Below are positions 25,970 through 35,780 of a stretch of 64,000 nt of DNA, in pieces (position 1 is the first letter of the stretch; every line of letters begins with the position of its first letter). The translations under genes were made by a program, and so were the position numbers. Origin of the DNA: Acidobacteriota bacterium (GTDB lineage: Bacteria; Acidobacteriota; Vicinamibacteria; Vicinamibacterales; UBA823). The notes beneath the pieces were generated by a model. It did not search any database. It saw only the letters and a list, made by a program, of their open reading frames with translations, and had not been told where the DNA came from. The DNA is taken from contig PCAK01000027.1 in the NCBI GenBank assembly GCA_002730525.1, positions 47,429 through 111,428 on the forward strand. The letters are read 5' to 3'.

Positions 25970-26730
25970 TGACGAATCCGAGTGACGGCGGCTGCGACGA
26001 CAAGTCGCTACTGGTCAGCTATCTCTACGAGGAGTGCGGTGACGCCGACCGCGCGCGCGCCGAGGCGCACTTTGCCGGATGCGCGACGTGCCGAGACGAA
26101 CTCGAGGCACTCACCGGCGTGCGGGGCCGTCTCGCCAACTGGGCGCCGCCCGAGCCCGCGCCAGCGTTTCGCATGGTGCCGGCGGATGACGTGACCCTCT
26201 CACACCAACCCTGGACGTGGTGGCAGTCGGCACCGGTCTGGTCCCTGGCGGCTGCTGCAGTCTTTCTGGTCGCGGCGTCGGTCGCCAACCTCGAAATCCG
26301 GTACGGCGCCGACGGCTTGGTCGTGCGGACTGAGTGGTCCGAAGCGGCACCATCCCAGACGGCCGACGTCGCGGACGATGCGGCATGGGAGGCGGATCTG
26401 GCGGCGCTCGAGGCCGATCTGCGCAGCGAGTTCGGGGCGCCAGCCGCTGACACGCCGGCGGCGGTGACCGCAGGCTCGACGCCCGATCCGCAACCACTCC
26501 TGACTCGTGTGCAGCGATTGATCGAGGAGAGCGAGCGCCGCCAGCAGCGGGATGTGGCGCTGAGGTTCGCGCAGCTGATGCGAGAAGTCGAGGTCCAACG
26601 CCAGGCGGATCTGTTCAGAATCGAGGAGCAGGTCGGTCAACTCGAGGGCCTGACGCAGGCCGAGGTGGTTCAGCATAACGAGATCATGGATTATCTCGTG
26701 CGGGTTGCCGGCCAGCCCGGCCAGCGATGA
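25969..26730 (+). CDS. Zinc-finger anti-sigma factor, membrane-anchored
   Basis: 253 residues. The N-terminal ZAS-type domain (1-60) has H34, C38 and C41 in HFAGCATC, the HxxxCxxC core that binds zinc in anti-sigma factors. One transmembrane helix is at about 89-106 (PVWSLAAAAVFLVAASVA), placing the N-terminus in the cytoplasm to hold the upstream sigma factor and the C-terminal 150 residues in the periplasm. That part is acidic, then coiled coil (about 180-240, LTRVQRLIEESERRQQRD). A helical periplasmic sensor is therefore likely. It overlaps both neighbours by one to four bases. Confidence 0.88.
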   Translation: MTNPSDGGCDDKSLLVSYLYEECGDADRARAEAHFAGCATCRDELEALTGVRGRLANWAPPEPAPAFRMVPADDVTLSHQPWTWWQSAPVWSLAAAAVFLVAASVANLEIRYGADGLVVRTEWSEAAPSQTADVADDAAWEADLAALEADLRSEFGAPAADTPAAVTAGSTPDPQPLLTRVQRLIEESERRQQRDVALRFAQLMREVEVQRQADLFRIEEQVGQLEGLTQAEVVQHNEIMDYLVRVAGQPGQR

Positions 26731-27608
26731 TGACCCCGACCATGCCGATGCAGCCGAGGGGGACCGGTTGGAGGAGCACCGGGCGCAGGCGATTCGTGCT
26801 CGCCGTGACGGCGGTGACGGCGGTGACGGCGCTGGCGCCCAGCGCGTCGGCGCAGACGCCGGTGTCGCCGGTCGAGCCGCGGGTGGCCGGCGACGCCCAG
26901 CGGGCGCAGTATCAGCTCAGGGTCCTGGAGCGCGTGCTCGAGCAGGCGGTCGAGCACGGAGCCCAGGTCGTGGCGCTGGAGTTGCAAGCCTTCGCGCCTA
27001 GTTCGGTCCTGTTCGCCGGGTCGACGCAGGCGCGGGGCTTCGCGCTCGACGAGTACGGCGTGTTCTTCGACGTGCAGGTGCCGACCCTGCGCCGCAGCAT
27101 TACCTGGACCTTCCGGACGCTCAGTCGGAACGGCCTCGCGCTCGGTGACGCGCTGGCGGCGCTGCGGCAGCACGTGCAGTCGCTTGGTGATGTCGGCGCG
27201 CGGGACGCGCTCGAGCAGGCACTGCGGAGCCTCGAGGTTCAGGTTGGTCCGCTTCCCACGGCTCGCGCCGGAAACGGCTGGGCCACCTCGGTAGGGTCGG
27301 GCGATCGCACGGCGGTGTCGCCGTCGCCCCCACCGCCGCCGGCGGACGACATCGACCCGGCGGATGTCTATGTGGCCCAGATTCGCAGCGAGTTGGCGAA
27401 CGTGATGCTCGACTACAGCGGCTCGCTCCTGCTGGCGGCCGACGAATGGCTGACCGTAGCCACGAGTGGCTTCGGTGGTGCTGGGAGCGGCGCCGCCGTG
27501 GGTGCGGGCCTGATGCTGCGGGTGCGGGGGCGGGATCTCGCGGCGCTCCGGTCGGGCGAGATCAGCCGCGACGAAGCGAGGCAGCGGATCGAGAACGTCG
27601 GATTCTGA
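26727..27608 (+). CDS. Exported protein of unknown function
   Basis: 293 residues. A Tat-like or Sec signal sits at the N-terminus (TGRRRFVLAVTAVTAVTALA followed by PSASAQ); the twin-Arg is suggestive only. The mature protein has a helical-beta domain (about 55-160: LRVLERVLEQAVEHGAQVV, FFDVQVPTL), a Pro-rich linker (PSPPPPPADDIDP), then a shorter domain containing VYVAQIRSELANVMLDYSG and a Gly-rich segment FGGAGSGAAVGAGLMLRVRG that could be a membrane-associated strand pair. I do not recognise a family. Its ATG overlaps the anti-sigma stop, so it belongs to the sigma operon. Confidence 0.7.
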   Translation: MMTPTMPMQPRGTGWRSTGRRRFVLAVTAVTAVTALAPSASAQTPVSPVEPRVAGDAQRAQYQLRVLERVLEQAVEHGAQVVALELQAFAPSSVLFAGSTQARGFALDEYGVFFDVQVPTLRRSITWTFRTLSRNGLALGDALAALRQHVQSLGDVGARDALEQALRSLEVQVGPLPTARAGNGWATSVGSGDRTAVSPSPPPPPADDIDPADVYVAQIRSELANVMLDYSGSLLLAADEWLTVATSGFGGAGSGAAVGAGLMLRVRGRDLAALRSGEISRDEARQRIENVGF

Positions 27609-27622
27609 GCTACAATTTCGTC

Positions 27623-28141
27623 ATGGTGATGCACCTTCGCAAGGCGTTCGGCGCACGGGCCGCCGTGGCGGCCCTGGTCCTGGCAGCGGCGATCGCGACC
27701 GCGGGATGCGGCGAATCGCTCGACGTCGCCAGCGAATTACTCGTGACCGAGATCACGACGGGCTGGTTCGACAGCGGTATTCTCGAGGACGGGAAGAACA
27801 AACTCGTTCCGACGATTTCCTTCCAGTTGACGAACGGTGCCCAGGGCGAGATCACGACGGTGCAGGTGAACGGGGTGTTCCGGCGCGTTGAAGAGAACGA
27901 CCAGGAGTGGGGGAACGCCTTCGTACTGGCCATCGGTGCCGACGGACTCCCCGTCGGGGACTCGACGCGGCCGATTGTGATGCGCTCGAGACTCGGCTAC
28001 ACGAGCGACGAGCCCCGGCTCGAGATGTTCCAGCACCGGCTGTTCATGGACGCCAAGGTCGAGTTGTTCGCGAAGCACCACGGCAACCCGTGGGTCAAGC
28101 TCGGGGAATACGTCATCGATCGCCAGTTGTTGACGAACTGA
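27623..28141 (+). CDS. Predicted lipoprotein, unknown function
   Basis: 172 residues. Signal peptide with lipobox ATAGC, lipidated Cys29. The mature part is beta-rich (VPTISFQLTNGAQGEITTVQ, VNGVFRRVEENDQEWGNAFV, VELFAKHHGNPWVKLGEYVI), a pattern of a single beta-sandwich domain. Start at 27623; the open frame upstream overlaps the previous gene in another frame. It follows the preceding gene by 14 bp, likely the last member of the ECF sigma operon. No close family comes to mind. Confidence 0.72.
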   Translation: MVMHLRKAFGARAAVAALVLAAAIATAGCGESLDVASELLVTEITTGWFDSGILEDGKNKLVPTISFQLTNGAQGEITTVQVNGVFRRVEENDQEWGNAFVLAIGADGLPVGDSTRPIVMRSRLGYTSDEPRLEMFQHRLFMDAKVELFAKHHGNPWVKLGEYVIDRQLLTN

Positions 28142-28188
28142 CGCTTGGCCCGCGCGGGCTCCCGCTCTTTGCGAACGCCGACCCCGCG

Positions 28189-28218
28189 TTGACACTGTTT
28201 TCGTCCATTCGATAGACT
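28189..28218 (+). promoter_or_regulatory. Promoter of hslVU
   Basis: TTGACA (28189-28194) with an 18-nt spacer and TAGACT (28213-28218), 67 bp before the hslV start. The -35 is a perfect match to the housekeeping consensus and the -10 matches at four of six. This separates hslVU from the upstream lipoprotein gene. Confidence 0.6.
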
Positions 28219-28284
28219 CGCGACGTCGGTGTTTCGGCGCGATCCAGCTACGAGCGCGCGACGACCACTGCCTTCCGCCTCACG

Positions 28285-28812
28285 ATGCATCACAGCACAA
28301 CAGTTCTGGCGGTACGACACGAAGGCCGAACCGTCATGGCTGGAGACGGGCAGGTGACTTTTGGCCAGACGGTGGTCAAGCACGGCGCCCGGAAGATCCG
28401 CCGGCTCTACAACGATCGGATACTGGCCGGCTTCGCCGGCTCGGCGGCCGACTCGTTCGCGCTGTTTGCACGCTTCGAGGCCAAGCTCGATCAGTATCGG
28501 GGCAACCTGGAGCGCTCCGCGGTCGAATTGGCCAAGGACTGGCGATCGGACCGCGTGCTACGCCGCCTCGAGGCGATGCTCGTCGTGGCCGACCAGGAGT
28601 CGACGTTTCTCCTGTCGGGCACCGGCGATCTGATCGAGCCCGATGACGGTATCGTGGCCATCGGCTCCGGCGGGCCCTACGCCCTGGCGGCCGCCAAGGC
28701 GCTCGCGGGCCACACGAGCCTCGACGCCTCGTGCATCGCCGAGGCGGCGATGCGCATCGCCGCTGGGATTTGTGTGTACACGAACGATTCGATTTCGCTC
28801 GAGGAGTTGTAA
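28285..28812 (+). CDS. hslV: ATP-dependent protease subunit HslV (ClpQ)
   Basis: 175 residues. It is the threonine peptidase ring of the HslVU protease. The mature N-terminus is probably T5 in [14 protein letters not shown], so a four-residue propeptide must be removed to expose the nucleophile (E. coli HslV needs only Met removal). Conserved segments are [33 protein letters not shown] and [11 protein letters not shown]. The next gene, hslU, lies 39 bp downstream. Confidence 0.96.
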   Translation: MHHSTTVLAVRHEGRTVMAGDGQVTFGQTVVKHGARKIRRLYNDRILAGFAGSAADSFALFARFEAKLDQYRGNLERSAVELAKDWRSDRVLRRLEAMLVVADQESTFLLSGTGDLIEPDDGIVAIGSGGPYALAAAKALAGHTSLDASCIAEAAMRIAAGICVYTNDSISLEEL

Positions 28813-28851
28813 AGAGGCGGCTACCGGTTCTCTCCGCCCTGACACCTGCTG

Positions 28852-30231
28852 ATGCCGATTTATCTCCCCGCGAGCACCGCGTCCACGTCCGATTCGCTGA
28901 CGCCCCGGCAGATCGTCACTGAACTCGACAAGTTCGTGATTGGCCAGGGGAACGCCAAGCGTGCGGTTGCGATCGCGCTCAGAAACCGGATGCGCCGTCA
29001 GAAACTTCCGCCGGAGCTGGCCGAGGAAGTGGCGCCGAAGAACATCCTCATGATCGGTCCGACCGGTGTCGGCAAGACCGAGATCGCCAGGCGGCTCGCC
29101 CGGCTGGCGCAGTCGCCGTTCATCAAGGTCGAAGCCTCGAAGTTCACTGAGGTGGGCTACGTCGGCCGCGACGTCGAGTCGATGGTGCGAGACCTCACCG
29201 AGCTCGCCGTCGATATGGTTCGGGACGAGCGGCTGCTCGAGGTCAAGGAACGCGCCCGGCAGAATGCCGAGGAGCGGCTGCTCGATCTGCTGTTGCCCCC
29301 GGTCAAGCCCTCAGGCACCAGTGACGAGGCAAACGCGGCGCGCGAGTACGCGCAGAGCACGCGTGAAAAGTTTCGGGCGCAGCTGGGGGACGGTCAGCTC
29401 GATTCGCGACGTGTCGAGGTCGATGTGCGGGAGCGATCGACGCCTTCGTTCGAGATTGTTGCCGGCTCGTCCGTCGAGGAAATCGACATCAACGTCAAGG
29501 ACATGCTGCCGGGGCTGTTCCAAGGGCGGAGCCGGAAGCGCACGATGCCCGTGCCGGAAGCGCTCGAGTATCTCGTTCAAGAAGAGGAACAGAAGCTCGT
29601 CGACATGGAGTCGGTGGGTCGGGGCGCGGTGGAGCGTGTCGAGCAGGCCGGCATTATCTTCATCGACGAGATTGACAAGATCGCCGGTCACGAAGGGACG
29701 CATGGGCCCGACGTGAGCCGCGAGGGCGTCCAGCGCGACATCCTGCCGATCGTCGAGGGCACGACGGTCAACACGAAGCACGGCATCGTGAAAACCGATC
29801 ACATTCTATTTGTTGCCGCCGGTGCGTTTCACGTCGCGAAGCCGGCCGATCTCATTCCCGAGCTGCAGGGGCGGTTCCCGATTCGCGTCGAGCTGGAGCC
29901 GCTCGGGACGGCCGAGTTCGTGCGGATCCTGACGGAACCGCGCGGGTCGCTGGTCAAGCAGTACATGGCGCTGCTGGCGACCGAAGGGCTGGAGCTGAGT
30001 TTCGACCCATCGGCCATCGACCGTGTTGCCGAGTTGGCCACGCTGGTCAACGAGCGGACCGAGAACATCGGTGCGCGTCGCCTACACACCGTGATGGAAA
30101 AGCTCCTCGATGAGATTTCGTTCGAGGCGCCCGACATGACCGAGACGTCCATCACGATCGACGCGGCCTACGTCGACCGGATGTTGGCGGAAATCGTCAA
30201 GAACGAAGACCTCAGCCGATACATCCTGTGA
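28852..30231 (+). CDS. hslU: ATP-dependent protease ATPase subunit HslU (ClpY)
   Basis: 459 residues. It is the AAA+ unfoldase that feeds HslV. N-domain [20 protein letters not shown], Walker A GPTGVGKT (69-76), the pore motif region [16 protein letters not shown] [17 protein letters not shown], the inserted I-domain (about 110-235) and Walker [12 protein letters not shown] are present. The C-terminal sensor 2 segment is [20 protein letters not shown], and the protein ends RYIL, the tail that docks into HslV. The stop overlaps the next start (GTGA). Confidence 0.97.
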   Translation: MPIYLPASTASTSDSLTPRQIVTELDKFVIGQGNAKRAVAIALRNRMRRQKLPPELAEEVAPKNILMIGPTGVGKTEIARRLARLAQSPFIKVEASKFTEVGYVGRDVESMVRDLTELAVDMVRDERLLEVKERARQNAEERLLDLLLPPVKPSGTSDEANAAREYAQSTREKFRAQLGDGQLDSRRVEVDVRERSTPSFEIVAGSSVEEIDINVKDMLPGLFQGRSRKRTMPVPEALEYLVQEEEQKLVDMESVGRGAVERVEQAGIIFIDEIDKIAGHEGTHGPDVSREGVQRDILPIVEGTTVNTKHGIVKTDHILFVAAGAFHVAKPADLIPELQGRFPIRVELEPLGTAEFVRILTEPRGSLVKQYMALLATEGLELSFDPSAIDRVAELATLVNERTENIGARRLHTVMEKLLDEISFEAPDMTETSITIDAAYVDRMLAEIVKNEDLSRYIL

Positions 30232-31673
30232 GCCTGCCCCGGCGTCGATCCACGGCGGCTGTCGTGCTAGCGGCCCTCCTCGCGGCTACGGGCTGTGGCA
30301 AGAAGGGACCGCCGCTCGCGCCGCTTCGGATCGTCTCGACCTCGCCGGTCGACTTTACGGCACGACGACTCGGCACCGAAGTCTACGTCCAGTTCCTTCT
30401 GCCTTCCACCAACACTGACGGCAGCACCCCGGCCGATCTGGCCACGGTCGAGGTCTATGCGATCACGATCGGTCCCTTGGGGCCTAGCGTGACGCCGTTG
30501 ACCGACGAGGAACTATTCGAAGCCGCGACCCTGCTGGCGACGGTCGATGTCGAGCCGTCAGTCGACCCGGAGACTGGCGACCCTGCTGAGAGCACGCCGG
30601 CTGCCGCGCCTCCGCCGGCTGACCCGCAGTCATCGCTCCCGGCACAGGGCGAATCGGTGACGCTGCACGAACGGCTCACCGTCGAGGCGCAACTGCCGGC
30701 GGACCTGTCGGACGTCGATCGCCGGTTCGAGGTGGATCTTGAGGCCGAGAGCCAGACCGACGCGCCAACTATCGTCGGACTGACCTGGGTGCGGCCCCCC
30801 GAGGCCATGCCGTTCTTCGACCCGCCGCCGCGGCGGACCTATCTGGCGGTCGGTCGCACGGTCGACGGGGACGCCGGCGTCTCGTCGGCGCGGCTCACCG
30901 TCCGGCTGGACAGCGCGCCGAGCGCACCGCCGGCGCCCAGCGTCAGCTACACGGTCGACACGATCACCGTGACCTGGCTGCCTGCGCGCGGCGCGACCCG
31001 TCCGGTGCAGGCGCCACCCGTGCAGGCGCCACCCGTCGTCATTTCATCGATACCGGTCGCCGCCGAACCGGGAGCGCTACCCGTCACGCCGGCCGCACCC
31101 GCCGTGCCAATGCTCCTTCCGTCGACGCCGGCCATCGCATCCGCCGAGCCGACGCGATACAACGTGTACCGTTACGTGCCGCGCGGTGCCGAGTCGGGAT
31201 CGGCGGCAATGGTGATGCCCGCGCCGGTCAATGCGGCGCCGATCGACGGGCTCGAATGGCTCGATCCCACCGTCGAGTTCGATGTGGAACGCTGTTACGT
31301 CGTGCGCGCGGTCGCGGGGGTGGAGGGCAGCGCGGTCGAGAGTGAACCGTCGCCGTCGATGTGTGTCGAGTTCCGAGATACGTTTCCGCCGGCCGCGCCG
31401 CAGAATCTCGCGGCGGTCGGCAGTGCCGGCGCGGTCAGCCTGATCTGGGAACCCAGCCCCGATTCTGACCTGGCCGGCTATCTGGTCTTGCGCGGCGAGG
31501 CACCTGGTGGCACACTCCAGCCGTTGATGACGGCGCCGGTGACTGAGACGACCTACCGCGACGACACAGGCACGGCGGGTGTCACCTACATCTATGAGGT
31601 CGTCGCTGTGGACGCGGCGTCGCCCGCCAACATCAGCGAACCTTCGAATCGGGTTACCGAGTCGTCCCAATAG
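30228..31673 (+). CDS. Lipoprotein with fibronectin type III domains
   Basis: 481 residues from a GTG that overlaps the hslU stop. The signal peptide ends at the lipobox LAATGC (Cys23), followed by GKKGPPLAP, the start often seen in LptM/YifL-like small lipoproteins. The rest is beta-rich with Pro/Ala/Val linkers. FN3-like units include [20 protein letters not shown], and a clear one at about 390-480 ([43 protein letters not shown]). A nine-base-type direct repeat ([11 protein letters not shown]) lies in the central linker. Probably an exported surface or periplasmic binding protein. Confidence 0.8.
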   Translation: MSLPRRRSTAAVVLAALLAATGCGKKGPPLAPLRIVSTSPVDFTARRLGTEVYVQFLLPSTNTDGSTPADLATVEVYAITIGPLGPSVTPLTDEELFEAATLLATVDVEPSVDPETGDPAESTPAAAPPPADPQSSLPAQGESVTLHERLTVEAQLPADLSDVDRRFEVDLEAESQTDAPTIVGLTWVRPPEAMPFFDPPPRRTYLAVGRTVDGDAGVSSARLTVRLDSAPSAPPAPSVSYTVDTITVTWLPARGATRPVQAPPVQAPPVVISSIPVAAEPGALPVTPAAPAVPMLLPSTPAIASAEPTRYNVYRYVPRGAESGSAAMVMPAPVNAAPIDGLEWLDPTVEFDVERCYVVRAVAGVEGSAVESEPSPSMCVEFRDTFPPAAPQNLAAVGSAGAVSLIWEPSPDSDLAGYLVLRGEAPGGTLQPLMTAPVTETTYRDDTGTAGVTYIYEVVAVDAASPANISEPSNRVTESSQ

Positions 31674-31723
31674 CCGAGTCCGAGGCGCGTGGGCCGCGGC
31701 CCGCGTCAGGAAGGAGCGCGTCG

Positions 31724-32377
31724 ATGAAGTTGTTCGTCGATTCCGGAAACCTCGAGGACATCGCCGGTCTGGTCCCGCTCGGGATCGTCGACGGCGTTAC
31801 CACGAACCCCTCGCTGCTCGCCAAGGCTGGTGGCGATCCGCGGGCCATCCTGAAGGCGATCTGCGACACGGTCAAGGGACCGGTCAGCGCCGAAGTCGTG
31901 GCGACAGACGTTCACGGGATGATCCGCGAAGGGCGCGAGTTGGCCGGTATCGACGAGCACATCGTCGTGAAGGTACCGTTCGGCAAGCCTGGAGTGCAGG
32001 CTTGCGGAACGCTGGCGGGCGAAGGCCTCCGCGTAAACGTCACACTCGTTTTTTCGGCGACCCAGGCGTTGCTCGCGGCCAAGGCTGGGGCGACGTTCGT
32101 CAGCCCGTTCGTGGGTCGGCTCGACGACATCGCAACGCCGGGCATGGAGCTGATCAGCCAGATCGTCGATATCTACGAGAACTATGAATTTGGGACGGAG
32201 GTGCTCGTGGCGAGCGTCCGCGGCCCGGTGCACATCGTGGAGGCTGGCCGGCTGGGCGCCGACGTCTGCACCTGTCCGCCCGCGGTCATCGAAGCCCTCT
32301 TCAAGCACCCGCTGACCGACATCGGCCTGGCCAAGTTCCTCTCAGATTGGGAAGAGGCGCAGGCCGCCAAGGTCTGA
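31724..32377 (+). CDS. Transaldolase-like fructose-6-phosphate aldolase family protein
   Basis: 217 residues, the short (about 215 aa) transaldolase subfamily. The N-terminal [13 protein letters not shown] and [10 protein letters not shown] are signature motifs. The Schiff-base lysine lies in [38 protein letters not shown] and [16 protein letters not shown] complete the barrel. Members of this group act as transaldolase in the pentose phosphate pathway or as F6P aldolase; the sequence alone does not decide. AAGGAGCG precedes the ATG. Followed 13 bp later by a carboxyltransferase gene. Confidence 0.92.
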   Translation: MKLFVDSGNLEDIAGLVPLGIVDGVTTNPSLLAKAGGDPRAILKAICDTVKGPVSAEVVATDVHGMIREGRELAGIDEHIVVKVPFGKPGVQACGTLAGEGLRVNVTLVFSATQALLAAKAGATFVSPFVGRLDDIATPGMELISQIVDIYENYEFGTEVLVASVRGPVHIVEAGRLGADVCTCPPAVIEALFKHPLTDIGLAKFLSDWEEAQAAKV

Positions 32378-32390
32378 GCACGCGGTTCTC

Positions 32391-33944
32391 ATGGACGACG
32401 CAGGCACTTCCGCGAAGACCCTGGCCGATCTCGATCGGCGCGCCGAGGCGGCAGGGGGCGAGACTCGCCGCGAGCGGCAGCACGCGGCCGGCAAGCTCAC
32501 GGCCCGCGAGCGGATCGATCTCTTCTTCGATCCCGGAAGCTTCCACGAAATCGATCGCTTCGTCACCCACCGGTGCCGGGACTTCGGCATGGCCGACCAG
32601 GTCGTACCAGGCGACGGCGTCGTCGCCGGGTCGGGGCGCGTTGATGGCCGACCGGTCTACGCGTTCGCCCAGGACTTCACGGTGTTCGGCGGCTCGCTGT
32701 CCGAGACGAACGCGGCGAAGATCGTCAAGCTGATGGATCAGGCGGTCAAGATGGGCGCGCCGATTGTCGGCCTGAACGATTCGGGCGGCGCACGGATTCA
32801 GGAGGGTGTGCTATCGCTCGGGGGATACGCCGACATCTTCCTTCGCAACACGCTGGCCTCCGGGGTGGTGCCGCAGATCTCGGCGATCATGGGGCCGTGC
32901 GCGGGTGGCGCGGTGTACTCGCCGGCGATCACGGATTTCACGATCATGGTCGACGGTACCAGCTACATGTTCGTGACGGGTCCCGATGTCATCCGCACCG
33001 TGACCCACGAGTCGGTGACGATGGAATCGCTCGGCGGGGCCACCACCCACAACGCCACCAGCGGCGTGGCCCACTTCAGCGTCTCCGACGACCGCGAGTG
33101 CCTCTCGTTGCTCCGCCAGCTACTGGGCTATCTGCCGAGCAACAACCTGGGCGACGCGCCGGTGGTGGCCACCGCGGATCCGATCGATCGGGAGGACGAG
33201 GCGCTCGATCGGCTCGTGCCCACGTCGCCCACGCAACCCTACGACATCATCGATCTCATCCATGCGGTCGCTGACGATGGCGCCTTTCTCGAGGTGCACC
33301 GGCAGTTTGCCCGGAATCTCGTCGTTGGATTCGCTCGGCTGGGCGGTCGGAGTGTCGGCATCGTCGCCAATCAGCCGGCGCACCTGGCCGGCACGCTCGA
33401 CATCGACGCCTCGGTGAAGGGCGCTCGCTTCGTGCGTTTCTGCGATGCGTTCAACATTCCGCTGCTCACGCTGGAGGATGTGCCCGGCTTTCTGCCGGGC
33501 ACGCAGCAGGAATACGGCGGCATCATCCGGCACGGCGCGAAGTTGCTGTTCGCGTTCGCGGAGGCGACGGTGCCCAAGGTGACGGTCATCACGCGGAAGG
33601 CCTACGGCGGGGCCTACTGCGTCATGGCGAGCAAGCACATCCGTACCGATCTGAACTACGCGTGGCCGACGGCCGAAATCGCGGTGATGGGGCCCGAAGG
33701 TGCGGTCAACGTGTTGTACAAGCGCGATCTCGAGGCCGCCGACGATCCCGACGCGCTGCGCACCGAGAAGGTGGACGAGTTCCGCGAGAAGTTCGCGAAT
33801 CCCTACATCGCGGCCGCGCGCGGTTATGTCGATGCCGTGATCCAACCCCGGCAGACACGTCGGATGCTCGTCGAAGCCTTCGCCGGCCTGACGGACAAGC
33901 GCGACAAGAACCCGCCCAAGAAGCACGGCAATATACCTCTTTGA
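32391..33944 (+). CDS. Acyl-CoA carboxylase, carboxyltransferase (beta) subunit
   Basis: 517 residues, PccB/MmdA type. It transfers CO2 from biotin to an acyl-CoA such as propionyl-CoA. Motifs: [14 protein letters not shown] (N-terminal), the first oxyanion loop in [13 protein letters not shown] with [41 protein letters not shown] (acyl-CoA/biotin site) and [17 protein letters not shown], the second oxyanion loop. The C-terminus ends HGNIPL, as in many PccB proteins. The biotin carboxylase and biotin carrier genes follow after a repeat-filled 308-bp gap. The acyl-CoA substrate is not decided by what I can see. Confidence 0.93.
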   Translation: MDDAGTSAKTLADLDRRAEAAGGETRRERQHAAGKLTARERIDLFFDPGSFHEIDRFVTHRCRDFGMADQVVPGDGVVAGSGRVDGRPVYAFAQDFTVFGGSLSETNAAKIVKLMDQAVKMGAPIVGLNDSGGARIQEGVLSLGGYADIFLRNTLASGVVPQISAIMGPCAGGAVYSPAITDFTIMVDGTSYMFVTGPDVIRTVTHESVTMESLGGATTHNATSGVAHFSVSDDRECLSLLRQLLGYLPSNNLGDAPVVATADPIDREDEALDRLVPTSPTQPYDIIDLIHAVADDGAFLEVHRQFARNLVVGFARLGGRSVGIVANQPAHLAGTLDIDASVKGARFVRFCDAFNIPLLTLEDVPGFLPGTQQEYGGIIRHGAKLLFAFAEATVPKVTVITRKAYGGAYCVMASKHIRTDLNYAWPTAEIAVMGPEGAVNVLYKRDLEAADDPDALRTEKVDEFREKFANPYIAAARGYVDAVIQPRQTRRMLVEAFAGLTDKRDKNPPKKHGNIPL

Positions 33945-34252
33945 TTAGATGGGGCGCCTTGCGCCCCATACGCCCCTCGCGTGGCCCTTCGCGACGTAGC
34001 CACGCTCGAGCGCGGGGCTGGGCGTTGCGCATCGTGCCTCAAGCCCCACTGGTTCGCGACCCTCTGGGTCGCGCTTCGCGGGACTGAAGTCCCGCGCCAC
34101 CTCAGAGCCGCGAGGCGCGCTGTGCGCGCCTTGTCCTGCCATAGCGGCACGGCTTCAGTTCGGGGGCGAAGCCCCGACCTGGAGAGGCTTCCATAAACTG
34201 CTAAAATAGAGGGAGATCCAGCGTCCGCGCGGTTCACGCAGGTGCACGACAG
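33945..34252. repeat. GC-hairpin repeat element between carboxylase genes
   Basis: No gene. Four bases after the stop of the beta subunit gene lies a perfect 9-bp stem, ATGGGGCGC (33949-33957) / GCGCCCCAT (33961-33969), loop CTT. Further hairpins follow: GCGACCC/GGGTCGC near 34056-34073, GCGGGACT/AGTCCCGC near 34077-34096, and CGGGG/CCCCG near 34161-34176. The segment 34108-34133 matches 62050-62075 at 25 of 26 positions. The last 50 bases, less GC-rich, may hold the promoter of the biotin carboxylase gene. Confidence 0.7.
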
Positions 34253-35767
34253 ATGAAGGTCCTCATCGCCAATCGCGGCGAAATCGCCATCCGGATCATG
34301 CGGGCCTGTCGAGAGATGGGGCTCGGCACGGTGGCGGTGTACTCCGAGTGCGACCGTGTTGCGCCGCACGTCGGCTTCGCCGACGAGGCCTATGCCATCG
34401 GCGCGAGCGAGCCGCGCGAGAGCTACCTTCGGATCGATCGGATACTCGACGTCGCCGCACGGGCGGAGGTGTGGGCGGTCCATCCGGGCTACGGGTTCCT
34501 GGCCGAGAACGTGCAGTTCGCCGCGGCGGTGCGCGACGCGGGGCGGGTCTTCATCGGTCCGCCCACAGAGGCGATCGCGCTCATGGGTGGCAAGGTCGCC
34601 GCGCGGGAGGCCGCACGGGCCGCGGGCGTGCCCGTGGTACCGGGCACCGATGCACCCATCGATCCCGATCTGTCGGATGCGGCGCTGCTGGCCCTCGCGG
34701 CCGACATCGGATACCCGCTGCTGGCCAAGGCCGTGGCCGGCGGGGGCGGCAAGGGGATGCGTCGCGTCGACGAGGCGTCGGCACTGGTTGCGGCGGTCGC
34801 GGCGGCGCGCTCCGAAGCGGGCTCGGCCTTCGGTGACAGCGCGGTCTACCTCGAGCGCCGGCTTCAGCGCCCGTGCCACATCGAAGTCCAGGTGCTCGGC
34901 GATGAACACGGCACGGTCGTGCCGTTCGTGGAGCGCGAGTGCTCGATTCAGCGTCGCCATCAAAAGGTCGTCGAGGAAGCCCCCGCGGTCGACATGCCGC
35001 CTACGCGGCGGGTGGCCATGGCCGAGGCGGCGGCCTCGATCGCGCGCGCCGTCGGCTATTCCAGTGCTGGCACCGTCGAGTTTCTGGTCGACGAGGCGGG
35101 CGACTTCTACTTTCTCGAAATGAATACGCGGCTGCAGGTTGAGCACGGGGTAACCGAGGCCGTCACCGGAATCGATCTGGTCCAGTGGCAGATACGCATC
35201 GCTCAGGGGGCGACCCTCGACCTCCCGCCCGATCGGGCGCTCACGCCGACCGGCCACGCCATCGAGTGCCGGGTGTACGCCGAGGACCCCGATGCGTCGT
35301 TCCTCCCGTCGTCAGGCGTGATCCGGCATCTCCGGGCACCGGCGGGCCCGGGCATCCGAGATGACAGCTGTGCGATGGCGGGCGGTGAGGTGCCGCTCTT
35401 CTACGATCCGTTGATCTCGAAGGTGGTGGCCTGGGGGGCTGACCGCGGCGCGGCGACGGCCCGGATGCGTCGCGCCATGGACGAATACGAGGTCGTCGGT
35501 GTCAAGACGACCATCCCATTCTTCCGCTGGTTGTTGCGTACCGAGGCGTTTGCGACCGGAGCGGTGGACACCACGTTTCTCGACGCGACGCTGGCAGAGC
35601 GCGATGGCCGACCGTTCGTGGAGCCGTCGGCCGAGGCCGAGGACCTCGCTGTGATCGGCGCGGCGGTGCACATGTTCCTCGAGGCGAACCGCTTCGAGGC
35701 CGCGCATGCCACGAATTCCGGCTCCGAGTGGCGCCGGATGGCGCGCCGCGACGCGCTGCGAGCCTGA
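34253..35767 (+). CDS. Acyl-CoA carboxylase, biotin carboxylase subunit
   Basis: 504 residues. It carboxylates biotin with bicarbonate and ATP. The N-terminus MKVLIANRGEIAIRIMRACREMG is the family signature (first 20: see residues 1-23). ATP-grasp features: AKAVAGGGGKGMRRV, the HIEVQVLGD segment, ERECSIQRRHQKVVEEAPA and EMNTRLQVEHGVTEAVTG. The C-terminal subdomain has AIECRVYAEDP and FLPSSGVI. At 504 residues it is longer than bacterial AccC (about 450) but lacks the biotin carrier domain of PccA-type alpha subunits (about 660), which is encoded by the next gene. Confidence 0.94.
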   Translation: MKVLIANRGEIAIRIMRACREMGLGTVAVYSECDRVAPHVGFADEAYAIGASEPRESYLRIDRILDVAARAEVWAVHPGYGFLAENVQFAAAVRDAGRVFIGPPTEAIALMGGKVAAREAARAAGVPVVPGTDAPIDPDLSDAALLALAADIGYPLLAKAVAGGGGKGMRRVDEASALVAAVAAARSEAGSAFGDSAVYLERRLQRPCHIEVQVLGDEHGTVVPFVERECSIQRRHQKVVEEAPAVDMPPTRRVAMAEAAASIARAVGYSSAGTVEFLVDEAGDFYFLEMNTRLQVEHGVTEAVTGIDLVQWQIRIAQGATLDLPPDRALTPTGHAIECRVYAEDPDASFLPSSGVIRHLRAPAGPGIRDDSCAMAGGEVPLFYDPLISKVVAWGADRGAATARMRRAMDEYEVVGVKTTIPFFRWLLRTEAFATGAVDTTFLDATLAERDGRPFVEPSAEAEDLAVIGAAVHMFLEANRFEAAHATNSGSEWRRMARRDALRA

Positions 35768-35780
35768 GCGATTCTGGCGC

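Noticed and set aside
33824..35257. Open frame of 477 codons antisense to the biotin carboxylase gene and the repeat region
   Set aside because: It runs through the hairpin repeat and has no protein likeness; the sense strand is clear.
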